Shown: positions 36,389 to 45,024 of the stretch, piece after piece
Numbering within the stretch: position 1 is the stretch's first letter
Layout: every line of letters begins with the position of its first letter
Assembly: GCF_004116625.1 (NCBI RefSeq)
Contig: NZ_NXIE01000001.1
Location: 248,001-312,000 of the forward strand
Reading direction: 5' to 3'
DNA from: Halarcobacter mediterraneus
Lineage (GTDB): Bacteria; Campylobacterota; Campylobacteria; Campylobacterales; Arcobacteraceae
Length of the DNA: 64,000 nt
Made by a program: the position numbers and the translations under genes
The notes under the pieces: model-generated
What the model saw: only the letters and a program-made list of their open reading frames with translations
Told to the model about the DNA's origin: nothing
Database searches by the model: none

Positions 36389-37852
36389 ATGATAAGTTGG
36401 ATGCAAAGACACAAAAAGTGGCTTGTAATTACTATTTGGATAAGTACAATAGCCTTTGTAGGAGCTGGATTTGTAGGTTGGGGATCTTACGATTATGGTT
36501 CAAAAGGTGGAGCAGTAGCTGTTGTAGGAGATAGAGAAATTACAGTTGAGGAATATCAAAAAGAGTATTCTTCTTTATATGAACAATACGCAAGAATGTT
36601 TGGTAGTCAATTTAATCAAGAAATGGCAGACCAATTAAAATTGAAAGATGCTGCATATAGGTTAGTAATTCAAAAAAATCTTATTTTATCTCTTGCTGAT
36701 GATTTAGGTTTAGATGTTTCTGAAAATGAAATAGCAAAACAATTAATTCAAATTCCAGCATTTCAAAAAGATGGAAAATTTGATAAAGATATTTATATTG
36801 GAGTTTTACAACAAAATAGAACAAATCCTATAGATTTTGAGGCTTCGATAAAAAGAGATTTACTTTTACAAAAAGTACAAGCTTTATTTGAAATAAAAGC
36901 AAATAAAAAGCAAATAGAAAACCTGAATCAACTACTATTTGCAGAAGATAAAGTAAGTATTAAAATATTAAATTCTAATGATATTAAAGTAGAAATAAAA
37001 GAAGATGAATTAAAAAAATATTGGGAAGAAAATAAAAATAGATATATGTCTGAACCTTCTTTAAAACTTTCAATAAAAGAAATACCAGTAGCTTTAGGTT
37101 CTTTTTCTCAAGAAGAGTTAACAGAACATTATAATAATTTTAAAACAGATTATGTAAAAGAAGATGGTAAATTAAAATCTTTTGATGAAGCAAAAGATGA
37201 TATGATAAGAGTGCTTAGTGAAAAAGAAACAAAAAAGACAGCTTTAAAAAAATATTTAGCCTTAAAAAAATCAGAAGCTAAATTTACAAAAGAAATGGAA
37301 GTAAAAGAGAATAGTTTAGATTTTCCTGAAGAAGAAATTAAAAATCTAAATGATGCTGTTCCTGGAGATATTCTTAAACCTTTTGTTTATAGAGGTAATT
37401 ATATAGTTGTTAAACTTATTAACAGAAATTTACCTAAACCTTTATCTTATGAAGAAGCTAAAGTACAAACAACAATTGACTTTAGACAAAATAAGGAAGC
37501 TAAGGCTTTAGAAGAACTTGCTAAAAAAGAACTTGAAAACTTTAAAGGAATAGATTTAGGTTATGTTTCAAGGACATCTTTTGACAAAGTAAAAGGTTTA
37601 ACTCAACAAGAAGCTTTAAATTTCCTAAATCAGTTATTTGCATCAACAGAAAAAGAAGGTAAAATAACTTTAAGGGATAAAATAGTACTTTATAAAATAC
37701 ATGAGACAAAATTGGCTAAATATGATTCATCTAAGGATGAAGCAGTAAAAACTACAGTTGATAATTTATTAAATCAAGAATTAATTAATAATTTAATAAA
37801 TAATTTAGAAAATAGGTATGAAGTTCAATCTTCAATTACATTAGAGGAGTAA
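36389..37852 (+). CDS. SurA/PpiD-like periplasmic folding factor (membrane anchored)
   Basis: One N-terminal membrane helix (WLVITIWISTIAFVGAGFVG) anchors a periplasmic protein of 487 residues. Residues 40-190 are the SurA/PpiD N-terminal chaperone domain (VAVVGDREITVEEYQKEYS, LVIQKNLILSLADDLGLDVS). A clear parvulin signature is not visible in the middle (about 230-370), so it may be a chaperone rather than an active isomerase. It is 3 bases before ftsA, and ppiD-like-ftsA-ftsZ seem to form one unit. Confidence 0.82.
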   Translation: MISWMQRHKKWLVITIWISTIAFVGAGFVGWGSYDYGSKGGAVAVVGDREITVEEYQKEYSSLYEQYARMFGSQFNQEMADQLKLKDAAYRLVIQKNLILSLADDLGLDVSENEIAKQLIQIPAFQKDGKFDKDIYIGVLQQNRTNPIDFEASIKRDLLLQKVQALFEIKANKKQIENLNQLLFAEDKVSIKILNSNDIKVEIKEDELKKYWEENKNRYMSEPSLKLSIKEIPVALGSFSQEELTEHYNNFKTDYVKEDGKLKSFDEAKDDMIRVLSEKETKKTALKKYLALKKSEAKFTKEMEVKENSLDFPEEEIKNLNDAVPGDILKPFVYRGNYIVVKLINRNLPKPLSYEEAKVQTTIDFRQNKEAKALEELAKKELENFKGIDLGYVSRTSFDKVKGLTQQEALNFLNQLFASTEKEGKITLRDKIVLYKIHETKLAKYDSSKDEAVKTTVDNLLNQELINNLINNLENRYEVQSSITLEE

Positions 37853-37855
37853 TAC

Positions 37856-39265
37856 TTGAACAAAACTCTTTTAGCAATTGACATCGGTTCATCGAATATA
37901 ACAGCAGTAATTGCTAGAAACAATTTAGATTATAAAATAAATATTTTAGGAACTGGTTCATCAAAAAGTAGTGGTATAAATAAGGGTGTAATTTCAAATA
38001 TCGAGGCAGCATCAAAGAGTATTAAAGATGCTGTATTGATTGCTAAGAAAAATACAAGTGAAGAAATAGACTCTACAATAGTATCTATTTCAGGTGCTTA
38101 TACTAAAGGAATAAGAAGTTCAGGTAGTGTTAATGTTCCAAATGGACTAATTACCGAAAATGAGATTAATCAAGTTCTTCAAATGGCATTATATAATGCA
38201 ACAATTATTCCTGAATATGAAGTAGTGCATGTTGTTCCTATTTCATATAAAATAGATGATTCTTCTGACGTAGAAAATCCTTTAAATATGAATGGTTCAA
38301 GACTTGAAGCTTCTGTTTTTGTTCTTACTGCAAAAAAAACAGCACTTACTAATATTAAGTCAGCTATGAAAATAGCAGGACTTTCTGTAAATAATTTTAT
38401 TCTTGATGGATATGCTGCAACAATATCTGTTTTAGATGAACAGCAAAAAAAGTTTGGGGCAACAGTAATAAATATTGGATCAACAACTACAGAGTTTGTC
38501 TGTTATAAAGGTTATTCAATGATTTATAATGGTTTTATTCCTGTTGGTTCTAATCATATAACAAATGACTTATCAGTTATGCTACATACTCCTCCTTTAG
38601 CAGCTGAAAAAATTAAAACAGAATATGGTGATTTATTAAAACCAGAAGAAGAAGTTGTTAATAAAAAAATTAGAACACCAAGAATAGGTGATGAAAAAAA
38701 CTCTTCGGAAGTTTCTTTAGAATATATTCAAACAATAGTTCATGCAAGAGTTGAAGAAGCTTTAACTTTAGTAAAAAAAGATTTGAAAAAAAGTGGTATA
38801 CATGAAAATCTAGGTGCAGGAATTGTTTTAACAGGTGGAATGAGTAAATTAAATGGCTTAAAGGAACTTGCAGCACTTGTGTTTGATGATTTACCAACTA
38901 AAGTTTCTAATCCTATAAATATAAAAAATGGTTATTTGAGTTTTGAAGATTCAAAAATGGCAACTATTGTTGGTATTTTATTATATTCTTTAGAACCAAA
39001 TAGAGGTTTTGAGCTTGATTCAAATAAAAATTTAATCAAAAAAATTAATATAAATGAAACAGGTTCTAAAATTGATGATATTCCAATGGCTCAAGAGAAA
39101 GTAAAAATGGCTCAAAAAGAGCAAAATAAAATAAGAAGAACTCAAAATGCAAGTTCATCATCAAAACAAAATCCAGATGGTTCAACTACTCTTACGAGAT
39201 TGCCAGAAAATAGTAAAAAGAAAGGTGTTGGTAAGATCTGGAATATGATCACGGAGTGGTTCTAA
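37856..39265 (+). CDS. ftsA: Cell division protein FtsA
   Basis: FtsA is the actin-like protein that ties FtsZ to the membrane. Visible are phosphate 1 (AIDIGSSNITAVIAR), the SHS2/1C domain (VSISGAYTKGIRS), phosphate 2 (VINIGSTTTEFVCYKG) and the adenosine motif (GIVLTGGMSKLNGL). The C-terminus has a roughly 70-residue basic, Gln/Ser/Thr-rich linker before a probable amphipathic membrane helix (KIWNMITEWF). Start is TTG. The stop overlaps the ftsZ start (TAATG). Confidence 0.95.
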   Translation: MNKTLLAIDIGSSNITAVIARNNLDYKINILGTGSSKSSGINKGVISNIEAASKSIKDAVLIAKKNTSEEIDSTIVSISGAYTKGIRSSGSVNVPNGLITENEINQVLQMALYNATIIPEYEVVHVVPISYKIDDSSDVENPLNMNGSRLEASVFVLTAKKTALTNIKSAMKIAGLSVNNFILDGYAATISVLDEQQKKFGATVINIGSTTTEFVCYKGYSMIYNGFIPVGSNHITNDLSVMLHTPPLAAEKIKTEYGDLLKPEEEVVNKKIRTPRIGDEKNSSEVSLEYIQTIVHARVEEALTLVKKDLKKSGIHENLGAGIVLTGGMSKLNGLKELAALVFDDLPTKVSNPINIKNGYLSFEDSKMATIVGILLYSLEPNRGFELDSNKNLIKKININETGSKIDDIPMAQEKVKMAQKEQNKIRRTQNASSSSKQNPDGSTTLTRLPENSKKKGVGKIWNMITEWF

Positions 39266-40407
39266 TGGATAATAACTTATTTAAGGTGGATGATATTAAA
39301 GTGGAAATGCCAAATAAAACTCTTTCAGATAATGTTGCCAAAATATCAGTGATTGGTGTTGGTGGCGGTGGTTGTAATATGATCAATCACATGATAAACG
39401 AAGGTTCTCATAAAATTGATTTAATTGCAGCGAATACTGATTTACAAGTATTATATATATCTAAAGCTCCTAAAAAAATACAATTAGGGATAAAGCTTAC
39501 AAAGGGTCTTGGTGCTGGTATGAAACCAGAAATTGGTAGAGATTCAGCTGTTGAAAGCTACGAAGATATAAAAACAGCTTTAAAAGGTGCTGATATTGTT
39601 TTTATAGCTGCTGGTTTAGGTGGAGGTACAGGTACTGGAGCTGCAGCAATTATTGCTAAAGCAGCTAAAGAAATAGGAGCATTAACTGTTTCTGTTGTAA
39701 CAAAACCTTTTACTTGGGAAGGTAAAAAAAGAGCAGGGCTTGCTAATTTAGGACTTGAAGAAATTAAAAAAGTAAGTGATTCTATAATTGTAGTTCCTAA
39801 TGATAGACTTCTTGAAATAATTGACCAAAATGTTGGAATGAAAGATGCCTTTAAAATAATTGATAATATCCTTTACCAGGCAGTAAATGGAATGACAGAA
39901 GTAATTCTTACTCCTGGAAATTCAGATATTAATACTGACTTTGCAGATGTTAAAACTATTATGCAACATAAAGGTATGGCATTAATGGGTATAGGTAAAG
40001 CAAAAGGAGAAAATGCTGCTCAAAAAGCTTTAGAAGATGCTATAGACTCTCCTTTATTAGACAAAGTATCTTTAGGTGGAGCTAAAGGTATTCTAATTCA
40101 CTTTAACATTCATCCACAAGTATCATTATTTGCAATAAATGATGTAATGTCAAGAATTCATGATACAATAGATTCTAATGCTGAAATTATTTTTGGTACA
40201 ACTTCTGATAATACTCTTGAAACAGATGAAGTTAAAATTACTATAGTTGCAACAGGTTTTGAATCTAAAAATGATCCTATAGTAGAAACTGAAGAAGCTC
40301 AAGAAGATAATAAGTCTAAAAAAATCAGTCCTGATGATGAAAATTATTTAGATATTCCACCACTTATGAGAAATTATAAAGTTCAATATTCTTTAAAAGA
40401 AGAGTAA
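39265..40407 (+). CDS. ftsZ: Cell division protein FtsZ
   Basis: FtsZ is the tubulin-like GTPase of the division ring. The glycine-rich motif VGGGGCNMIN, tubulin signature LGGGTGTGAA, synergy loop region and C-terminal conserved peptide (YLDIPPLMR) are all present. I start it at ATG 39265, whose A is also the last base of the ftsA stop, with GGAG 9 bases upstream; an in-frame GTG at 39256 would use that ribosome site as codons. 380 residues. Confidence 0.97.
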   Translation: MDNNLFKVDDIKVEMPNKTLSDNVAKISVIGVGGGGCNMINHMINEGSHKIDLIAANTDLQVLYISKAPKKIQLGIKLTKGLGAGMKPEIGRDSAVESYEDIKTALKGADIVFIAAGLGGGTGTGAAAIIAKAAKEIGALTVSVVTKPFTWEGKKRAGLANLGLEEIKKVSDSIIVVPNDRLLEIIDQNVGMKDAFKIIDNILYQAVNGMTEVILTPGNSDINTDFADVKTIMQHKGMALMGIGKAKGENAAQKALEDAIDSPLLDKVSLGGAKGILIHFNIHPQVSLFAINDVMSRIHDTIDSNAEIIFGTTSDNTLETDEVKITIVATGFESKNDPIVETEEAQEDNKSKKISPDDENYLDIPPLMRNYKVQYSLKEE

Positions 40408-40427
40408 AATAAAAAGTTTTACTCTTC
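40399..40427. terminator. Stem-loop between convergent ftsZ and hspR
   Basis: An 11-bp perfect stem (GAAGAGTAAAA and complement) with a 7-base loop spans the two stop codons. On the minus strand it is followed by TTTT, so it looks like a terminator for cbpA-hspR; on the plus side the T-run is absent. Confidence 0.6.
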
Positions 40428-40802
40428 AAAAATTACTATATCATAAGAACTTTTTTTAATTACTAAAGCTTTAGAATTAGGTACAATTCCAAATTTATTA
40501 ATATCTTTCATTTTTGTTTTATATGTAATAATATCTGCTTCAAGCTTTTCTATCTTTTCATTTAATTGTAAAATCAAATCAACTCCAGCAAGATTTATAC
40601 CCATTTCTCTGGTAAGGGTTAAAACATATTTAATATGGTCAATATCTTTTTGAGAATAAAGTCTAATTTTACCATTTGTTCGAGAAGGCTTTATTAAGCC
40701 TTCTCTTTCATATTGTCTTAATGTTTGAGGATGTATATTTAATATTTCAGCAACTGCAGATATCAAATACACTGGTTCATTATATGCATTATTAGAATTC
40801 AT
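40419..40802 (-). CDS. hspR: MerR-family heat-shock repressor HspR
   Basis: HspR represses heat-shock operons by binding HAIR sites, with DnaK or its co-chaperone as co-repressor. The MerR-type helix-turn-helix is clear (LISAVAEILNIHPQTLRQYE), followed by GLIKPSRTNGKIRLYSQKDI and a short coiled coil (about 80-105). It is second in the operon behind cbpA, 11 bases downstream. Two HAIR-like sites lie in front of the operon, which implies autorepression. Confidence 0.94.
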   Translation of the reverse strand: MNSNNAYNEPVYLISAVAEILNIHPQTLRQYEREGLIKPSRTNGKIRLYSQKDIDHIKYVLTLTREMGINLAGVDLILQLNEKIEKLEADIITYKTKMKDINKFGIVPNSKALVIKKSSYDIVIFEE

Positions 40803-40813
40803 ATTTATCTCCT

Positions 40814-41698
40814 TTAGATTGTATCAGGAAGTTTCTCTTGTAAATATTCTTGTACTTCTTCTTCCAAATCTTCAAGTTTTGGTAATATAATATTTGCTTT
40901 TAAATGTAAATCACCTTTTATTGAGGTTTTTCTATCTAAAACTCCTAATTCTTTTACTCTAAACTTCTGATTTTGTTTAGTATTTTGTGGAACTTTTAAA
41001 GTAATTGTTTTATGAATTGTTTTTATCTCAACTTTACCTCCAAATAAAGCTGTTTTTAGAGGTATATCAAATGTTTTAATTAAAGTTGAACCTTCTCTTT
41101 CATATTCAGGACTTGAAGCTATATTTATTTTTATTATTAAATCTCCTCTTTGCCCTTGATATGATTTCCCTTTTCCTTTTGCTCTGATTTTTTGACCATT
41201 ATTTATACCTTCAGGTATTTTTATATCAAAAGAATCATTATTTAAAGAAATGTGTTGTTTTCCTCCTAATACAGCAACATCAAAAGGAATTGTTATTTGT
41301 GCTTGAGTATCTAAATCTGGTTCATTAAAACCTTGTGAAAAACCTCCAAAGTTGTTAAATCCATTTTGCGAAAACCCTGATGAACTAAAACCACCTTGCC
41401 CTCCAAACATTTGTCTTAATATTTCATCTAAGTCAACTCCTTGACCTTGACCTCTTGCAAAATCATGGAAATTTTGCCCTCCAAACATTGAATCCCCAAA
41501 TTGATCATATTGTTGTTTTTTTTCTGGATCACTTAAAACTTCATATGCAGCATTAATTTCTTTGAATTTATCTTCTGCATCTTTATCTTTATTTACATCA
41601 GGGTGATATTTTCTTGCTAATTTTCTATATGCTTTTTTTATTTCATCTGTTGAAGCATTTTCCTTTACTTCAAGTGTTTCATATAAACTTTTTGCCAT
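40814..41698 (-). CDS. cbpA: DnaJ-family co-chaperone, CbpA type
   Basis: The 294-residue protein has an N-terminal J domain (residues 3-66; [16 protein letters not shown] with the HPD triad), a Gly/Phe-rich linker (about 70-125: [18 protein letters not shown]) and two substrate-binding C-terminal domains. The Cys-rich zinc finger of true DnaJ is missing, which defines the CbpA type. It stimulates DnaK. It is first in the cbpA-hspR operon; its ribosome site AAGGAC lies immediately after a terminator-like hairpin in an unusually long leader. Confidence 0.94.
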   Translation of the reverse strand: MAKSLYETLEVKENASTDEIKKAYRKLARKYHPDVNKDKDAEDKFKEINAAYEVLSDPEKKQQYDQFGDSMFGGQNFHDFARGQGQGVDLDEILRQMFGGQGGFSSSGFSQNGFNNFGGFSQGFNEPDLDTQAQITIPFDVAVLGGKQHISLNNDSFDIKIPEGINNGQKIRAKGKGKSYQGQRGDLIIKINIASSPEYEREGSTLIKTFDIPLKTALFGGKVEIKTIHKTITLKVPQNTKQNQKFRVKELGVLDRKTSIKGDLHLKANIILPKLEDLEEEVQEYLQEKLPDTI

Positions 41699-41699
41699 T

Positions 41700-41871
41700 T
41701 TTTTGTCCTTAAAAAAGTTCCTTCTTTAAAGGAACCAAATAATTTATGACTACTTTTAACGATGGAAATAAAGTCCATCACAAGGTACCTTAAAAAAATT
41801 AATTTTTAAGGACACCTTAAGTAGCAAACCCTAAAGAGAACAACGAGTTGTTCTTACTTTAAGACTTGATA
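41700..41871 (-). promoter_or_regulatory. Structured leader RNA of cbpA-hspR with terminator/anti-Shine-Dalgarno switch
   Basis: From the predicted start (about 41871) to the cbpA ATG the transcript is about 170 nt and richly paired. In RNA order: a 7-bp hairpin (41837-41854), an outer stem (41819-41824 with 41750-41755) closing a three-way junction with a long hairpin (41783-41819) and a 6-bp hairpin (41761-41779), then a terminator-like hairpin with U6 (41717-41735, U-run 41711-41716), then AAGGAC. RNA segment GUCCUUAAAAA (41813-41803) is perfectly complementary to UUUUUAAGGAC at the ribosome site (41715-41705), so two alternative folds exist. I match no known riboswitch class. Confidence 0.6.
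41717..41735 (-). terminator. Terminator-like hairpin directly before the cbpA ribosome site
   Basis: A 7-bp stem (GTTCCTT/AAGGAAC) with a 5-base loop, followed on the minus strand by six T residues and then AAGGAC. The position, 19 bases before the ATG, suggests attenuation rather than the end of another gene. Confidence 0.6.
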
Positions 41872-41877
41872 TTTTCA

Positions 41878-41905
41878 TTTATATTTTATCATAAACTTGA
41901 GTCAA
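41878..41905 (-). promoter_or_regulatory. Sigma-70-type promoter of cbpA-hspR
   Basis: On the minus strand TTGACT (41905-41900) and TATAAA (41883-41878) are separated by 16 bases. The -35 box overlaps HAIR site 1, so bound HspR would block RNA polymerase. Predicted start of transcription about 41871. Confidence 0.65.
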
Positions 41906-41916
41906 AGTCAATCAAG
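41896..41916. promoter_or_regulatory. HAIR operator 1 (HspR-binding site)
   Basis: CTTGAGT-N7-AATCAAG matches the known HAIR consensus CTTGAGT-N7-ACTCAAG at 13 of 14 positions. Confidence 0.85.
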
Positions 41917-41937
41917 TTGAAAATTTGAATTCTTAAA

Positions 41938-41958
41938 CTTGAGTCTTAGGAACTAAGA
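41938..41958. promoter_or_regulatory. HAIR-like operator 2
   Basis: CTTGAGT-N7-ACTAAGA: left arm perfect, right arm 5 of 7 matching the HAIR consensus. It lies 42 bases (four helical turns) from operator 1 in the same orientation and about 50 bases before the plus-strand gene at 42010, so HspR could bind cooperatively and might also affect that gene. Confidence 0.6.
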
Positions 41959-42009
41959 ATTAATACTACTTTTAACACTTTTTAATAATATTTTTGCAAT
42001 GATATATTT

Positions 42010-42330
42010 ATGTTTGAAAAAGATGAATGGACTCAACAAGAGTTATATAAATATACGCAAGAATTGGATAAAATAGGAATCAAAGTGGTTCTTATTGATA
42101 CTATTTTAAAACCTCTTGCAAAAATTGATACAATAACCTATAATCCTTATGAAATGAAAGAATATCCAAAAGGAACAGTTTTTGTATTTTATTGTGATAC
42201 TGGTAAAACTACAAAGGAAAGATTAACTTATTATAAGAAAAAATTTCCAGATTATAAATGTATTAGTTTAAGAGGTGGTAGAGGATATTGGAGACCTAAT
42301 TATCAAATGCAAGAAGAGATATCTAGATGA
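42010..42330 (+). CDS. Rhodanese-like domain protein, 106 residues
   Basis: A small single-domain protein whose second half resembles a rhodanese: strand KGTVFVFYCDTGKTTKERLTYY with a cysteine at the start of the active-site loop (core YCDTGKTTKE), a following helix, and FPDYKCISLRGGRGYW at the place of the loop before the last helix. The loop is shorter than C-x5-R of true sulfurtransferases, so activity is uncertain. It overlaps the MnmC-like gene by 4 bases; both may serve thiolation/modification of tRNA, which is inference. HAIR-like site 2 stands just upstream. Confidence 0.6.
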   Translation: MFEKDEWTQQELYKYTQELDKIGIKVVLIDTILKPLAKIDTITYNPYEMKEYPKGTVFVFYCDTGKTTKERLTYYKKKFPDYKCISLRGGRGYWRPNYQMQEEISR

Positions 42331-43490
42331 AAACATATGAATATGTAATAATTGGTGGAGGTATTGCAGGGTGCAGTACCTCATTTTTTCTATCAAAGTA
42401 TTCAGATTCAGTTTTATTAATTGATAGAAATAATGATCTATCACAAGGAGCAAGTGGAGCAGCAGGAGCATTTTTATCTCCACTTTTAGGTAAAGCAAAT
42501 CAGTTTAAAGATTTAGTAACTAAAGCTTTAAATTTTTCTACAAACTTTTATAAAGAAAATACACCTAATGAAATAATAAACTGTGGAGTAGTTAGAATAC
42601 CAAAAAATAATGAAGATGAAAAGAAATTTCAATCTTATAAACCCTATATGGACTTTGAATATAAACAGGAAGAAAATGGATATTTTTTTAAAATAGGTTC
42701 ACAGGTTAACCCTTATAATATTTGTAAAATACTTACAAAAAAAGTAGAGAAAAAGTTTAATTATGAAGTTCTGTCTTGTGAAAAAAAAGACGGTATTTGG
42801 TTTCTTAATAATGAAATAAAAGCAATAAATTTAATTATTTGTACGGGAGCAGATACTTCTTTAATAAAAGAAAAATATTTTAATATTCGAGCAGTTTGGG
42901 GGCAAAAAATCGATATCTCTTCTACAACTTGTTTAACAAAAAACTATCATAAATCTTGTTCATTGTCTCATTCCCGTAAAATAGAAGGAGAAGAAATATA
43001 TTTGACATCAATTGGAGCAACTCATAATAGAATAAGCTGTGATTTAGGTGTTTGTAACAACCTTTTAGGAAAAGACAAGTTAATACTTAATGGTTTTAAT
43101 AGTTATACAAAAGAGTTAATACAAGCAAATACAACGGAACTATTAGAAAAAGCAAATGATATAAAGCTTATACAAAATCCAAAGATAGTTGATATTAAGA
43201 TTGGAGCTAGAGCTTCAAGTATAGATTATTTTCCTATGGTTGGAAAATTAATTGATTCAGAAAAAACTTTAGAGAAATACCCTCATTTAAAAAATGGCTC
43301 CCATATGAAAAATGAAATGTTATCAACAATTGAGAATTTATATGTATTAAATGGAGTGGGTGGAAGAGGTTTTGTTTTATCTCCTTATTTAGCTAAGAAT
43401 CTAGTAGATCATATTATAAAAAATAATTTTTTAGAAGAATCTATTTCTACTCATAGATTATTTAAACGCTGGGTTAAAAAAATAGTTTAA
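42327..43490 (+). CDS. FAD-dependent oxidoreductase resembling the MnmC C-terminal domain
   Basis: A DAO-fold flavoenzyme: Rossmann motif YVIIGGGIAGCSTSFFLSK, then QGASGAAGAFLSPLLGK, which parallels the ASGN-x-AG-x-LYP-L motif of MnmC, and near the C-terminus VDIKIGARASSIDYFPMVGK and VLNGVGGRGFVLSPYLA. MnmC's FAD domain demodifies cmnm5(s2)U34 to nm5(s2)U34 in tRNA. The methyltransferase half is absent here, so this would be a stand-alone oxidase domain; a different amine substrate is possible. Confidence 0.72.
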   Translation: MKTYEYVIIGGGIAGCSTSFFLSKYSDSVLLIDRNNDLSQGASGAAGAFLSPLLGKANQFKDLVTKALNFSTNFYKENTPNEIINCGVVRIPKNNEDEKKFQSYKPYMDFEYKQEENGYFFKIGSQVNPYNICKILTKKVEKKFNYEVLSCEKKDGIWFLNNEIKAINLIICTGADTSLIKEKYFNIRAVWGQKIDISSTTCLTKNYHKSCSLSHSRKIEGEEIYLTSIGATHNRISCDLGVCNNLLGKDKLILNGFNSYTKELIQANTTELLEKANDIKLIQNPKIVDIKIGARASSIDYFPMVGKLIDSEKTLEKYPHLKNGSHMKNEMLSTIENLYVLNGVGGRGFVLSPYLAKNLVDHIIKNNFLEESISTHRLFKRWVKKIV

Positions 43491-43544
43491 AGAATCATTA
43501 ATATTATATAGATAAAATTTATCATTTTAAATTGAAGGACAAAA

Positions 43545-44129
43545 ATGGCAAATTTATTAAAAGTTGTTTTTTTAGGTTTATTCGGATTTGCATTACTGGT
43601 TTATTTTACAGCAGAAAAACCAAAGCAAATAGTTGCAGACGATAATGTTGTTAATATAGTGAAATATAATGCTTTACCAAATCTTTTTGAATTAGTAGGA
43701 AAAGATGATAAAGTAAAAAAAGAAGATCTTTTAAAAGAAGGGGAAAAGACTCTTATTGTAGTTGGAAATCATGATTCTTTATCTGTTGTAAAAGAACTTC
43801 CAAAATATTTTGATTTAAAAATACCATATGTAATGGTAGCAAATATTTCAAGTGCACCTTGGTTTGTAAAAAAAATGTTTATTCCAGGAAAGCTTGAAGA
43901 TTTAAATGAAGATTCAAATATCCCAATGATTTATGATTTTGATGGGGATATGGTTAATACTTTACATGTTATTGATAATGCAAAAACAAAATTTGTTGCT
44001 TTTCTTCTTTCAGAGGATGGAGTTATTTCTAAACTTTATGAAGGTAATGTTAAAGAAGGTGCTTTAGATGGTTCTATGAATGAAGAAGAAAAGAAAAAAG
44101 TTTTATCTCCTTTATATAATCTACTTTAA
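43545..44129 (+). CDS. Exported or membrane-anchored hypothetical protein
   Basis: No family recognised with certainty. The N-terminus (VVFLGLFGFALLVYFTA) is a signal anchor; the remaining 170 residues look like a thioredoxin-type alpha/beta fold (EKTLIVVGNHDSLSVVKELP, IPYVMVANISSAPWFVKK, FVAFLLSEDGVI) with no cysteines. The pattern recalls periplasmic YtfJ-like proteins. It has an AAGGAC ribosome site. It is followed by a bidirectional terminator, so it ends its transcription unit. Confidence 0.7.
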   Translation: MANLLKVVFLGLFGFALLVYFTAEKPKQIVADDNVVNIVKYNALPNLFELVGKDDKVKKEDLLKEGEKTLIVVGNHDSLSVVKELPKYFDLKIPYVMVANISSAPWFVKKMFIPGKLEDLNEDSNIPMIYDFDGDMVNTLHVIDNAKTKFVAFLLSEDGVISKLYEGNVKEGALDGSMNEEEKKKVLSPLYNLL

Positions 44130-44139
44130 AACTTAAAAT

Positions 44140-44166
44140 AAAAAGAAAGCTTTAAACTTTCTTTTT
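44140..44166. terminator. Rho-independent terminator after the hypothetical exported protein
   Basis: A 10-bp stem (AAAAAGAAAG and complement) with a 7-base loop, A-run before and T-run in the 3' arm. It lies 11 bases after the stop codon. Confidence 0.75.
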
Positions 44167-44329
44167 ATTATAAAATACAAAACTAATACTCATTATCAAT
44201 AAATATTTAAGAATTTAAAAGTTATAATTATACATATATAATATTTTTACTTATATTAAAATATTAATTACTTGATTTTTTTACTATAAATTAGATTTAT
44301 AGTGATTGATTATATAAAAAGGGCTTAAG

Positions 44330-44908
44330 ATGAGTAACAATGAAATTATAATAAAAAATGAATTATCTCAATTACTAATTGAAAATATAAATAATGAATA
44401 TACTTTTAATCAACTAATACTCAATGGAGCAGATGTAAATTATCAAAATACAAATGGTTGGGCTGCTCTTTTTGAGATTATAATTAAAAATGAAAATGAA
44501 AAACTTAAAGAGTTGATTACTTTAGGTGTTAATATACACCAAAGAGATAAAGAAACAAGAAATGCTCTTTTTTGGGCAATCTATTCTTTAAATGACAAAG
44601 CTTTTGATATTTTACTAAATGAAAATATAGATTTAAATGTTTATTTAAAAGATAAATTACATGCCTTTCATTATAGTATTTACAAAGGAAAAATTGAATA
44701 TGTAGAAAAATTTCTAGAATTGGGAGTTGATATAAATTTTTCAGACCATTTAGAAGCAAATGGATTATTTTATGCAGTTTTATATAAACATTATGATTTA
44801 GTAAGGTTTTTATTAGATAAAGGTGCAAATATGTATCAAAAGGATATTTTTGGAAATACAGCAGATAAACAAGCTAAAGAATATGGAATAAATTTAAATG
44901 AATTATAA
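44330..44908 (+). CDS. Ankyrin-repeat protein
   Basis: Four to five ankyrin repeats cover the 192 residues, recognisable by LILNGADVNYQNTNGWAAL, LITLGVNIHQRDKETRNAL, FLELGVDINFSD and LLDKGANMYQKDIFGNTA. No signal peptide, so it is probably cytoplasmic. Ankyrin proteins in related bacteria often lie beside catalase; here the next gene is superoxide dismutase, 116 bases on. GGGCTTAAG is the only ribosome-site candidate. The binding partner is unknown. Confidence 0.85.
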   Translation: MSNNEIIIKNELSQLLIENINNEYTFNQLILNGADVNYQNTNGWAALFEIIIKNENEKLKELITLGVNIHQRDKETRNALFWAIYSLNDKAFDILLNENIDLNVYLKDKLHAFHYSIYKGKIEYVEKFLELGVDINFSDHLEANGLFYAVLYKHYDLVRFLLDKGANMYQKDIFGNTADKQAKEYGINLNEL

Positions 44909-45024
44909 TAAAAAAAATAATTTAGGCATGAATTGACTTAATTGCTTAATTTACTTTAGTTTTGTTAAGATATTTTTAATAAAATCTTGTATCATATTAT
45001 TCTATTTTATTAAAAGGATATAAT

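Noticed and set aside
41750-41824. Three-way junction in the cbpA leader as a purine-type riboswitch
   Set aside because: The three-helix layout is similar, but the conserved junction and loop bases of the purine class are absent.
44184-44240. Fur/PerR-box-like A+T-rich palindromes (CATTATCA, GTTATAATTATAC) before the ankyrin gene
   Set aside because: Only partial matches; such sequences arise easily in DNA this rich in A and T.
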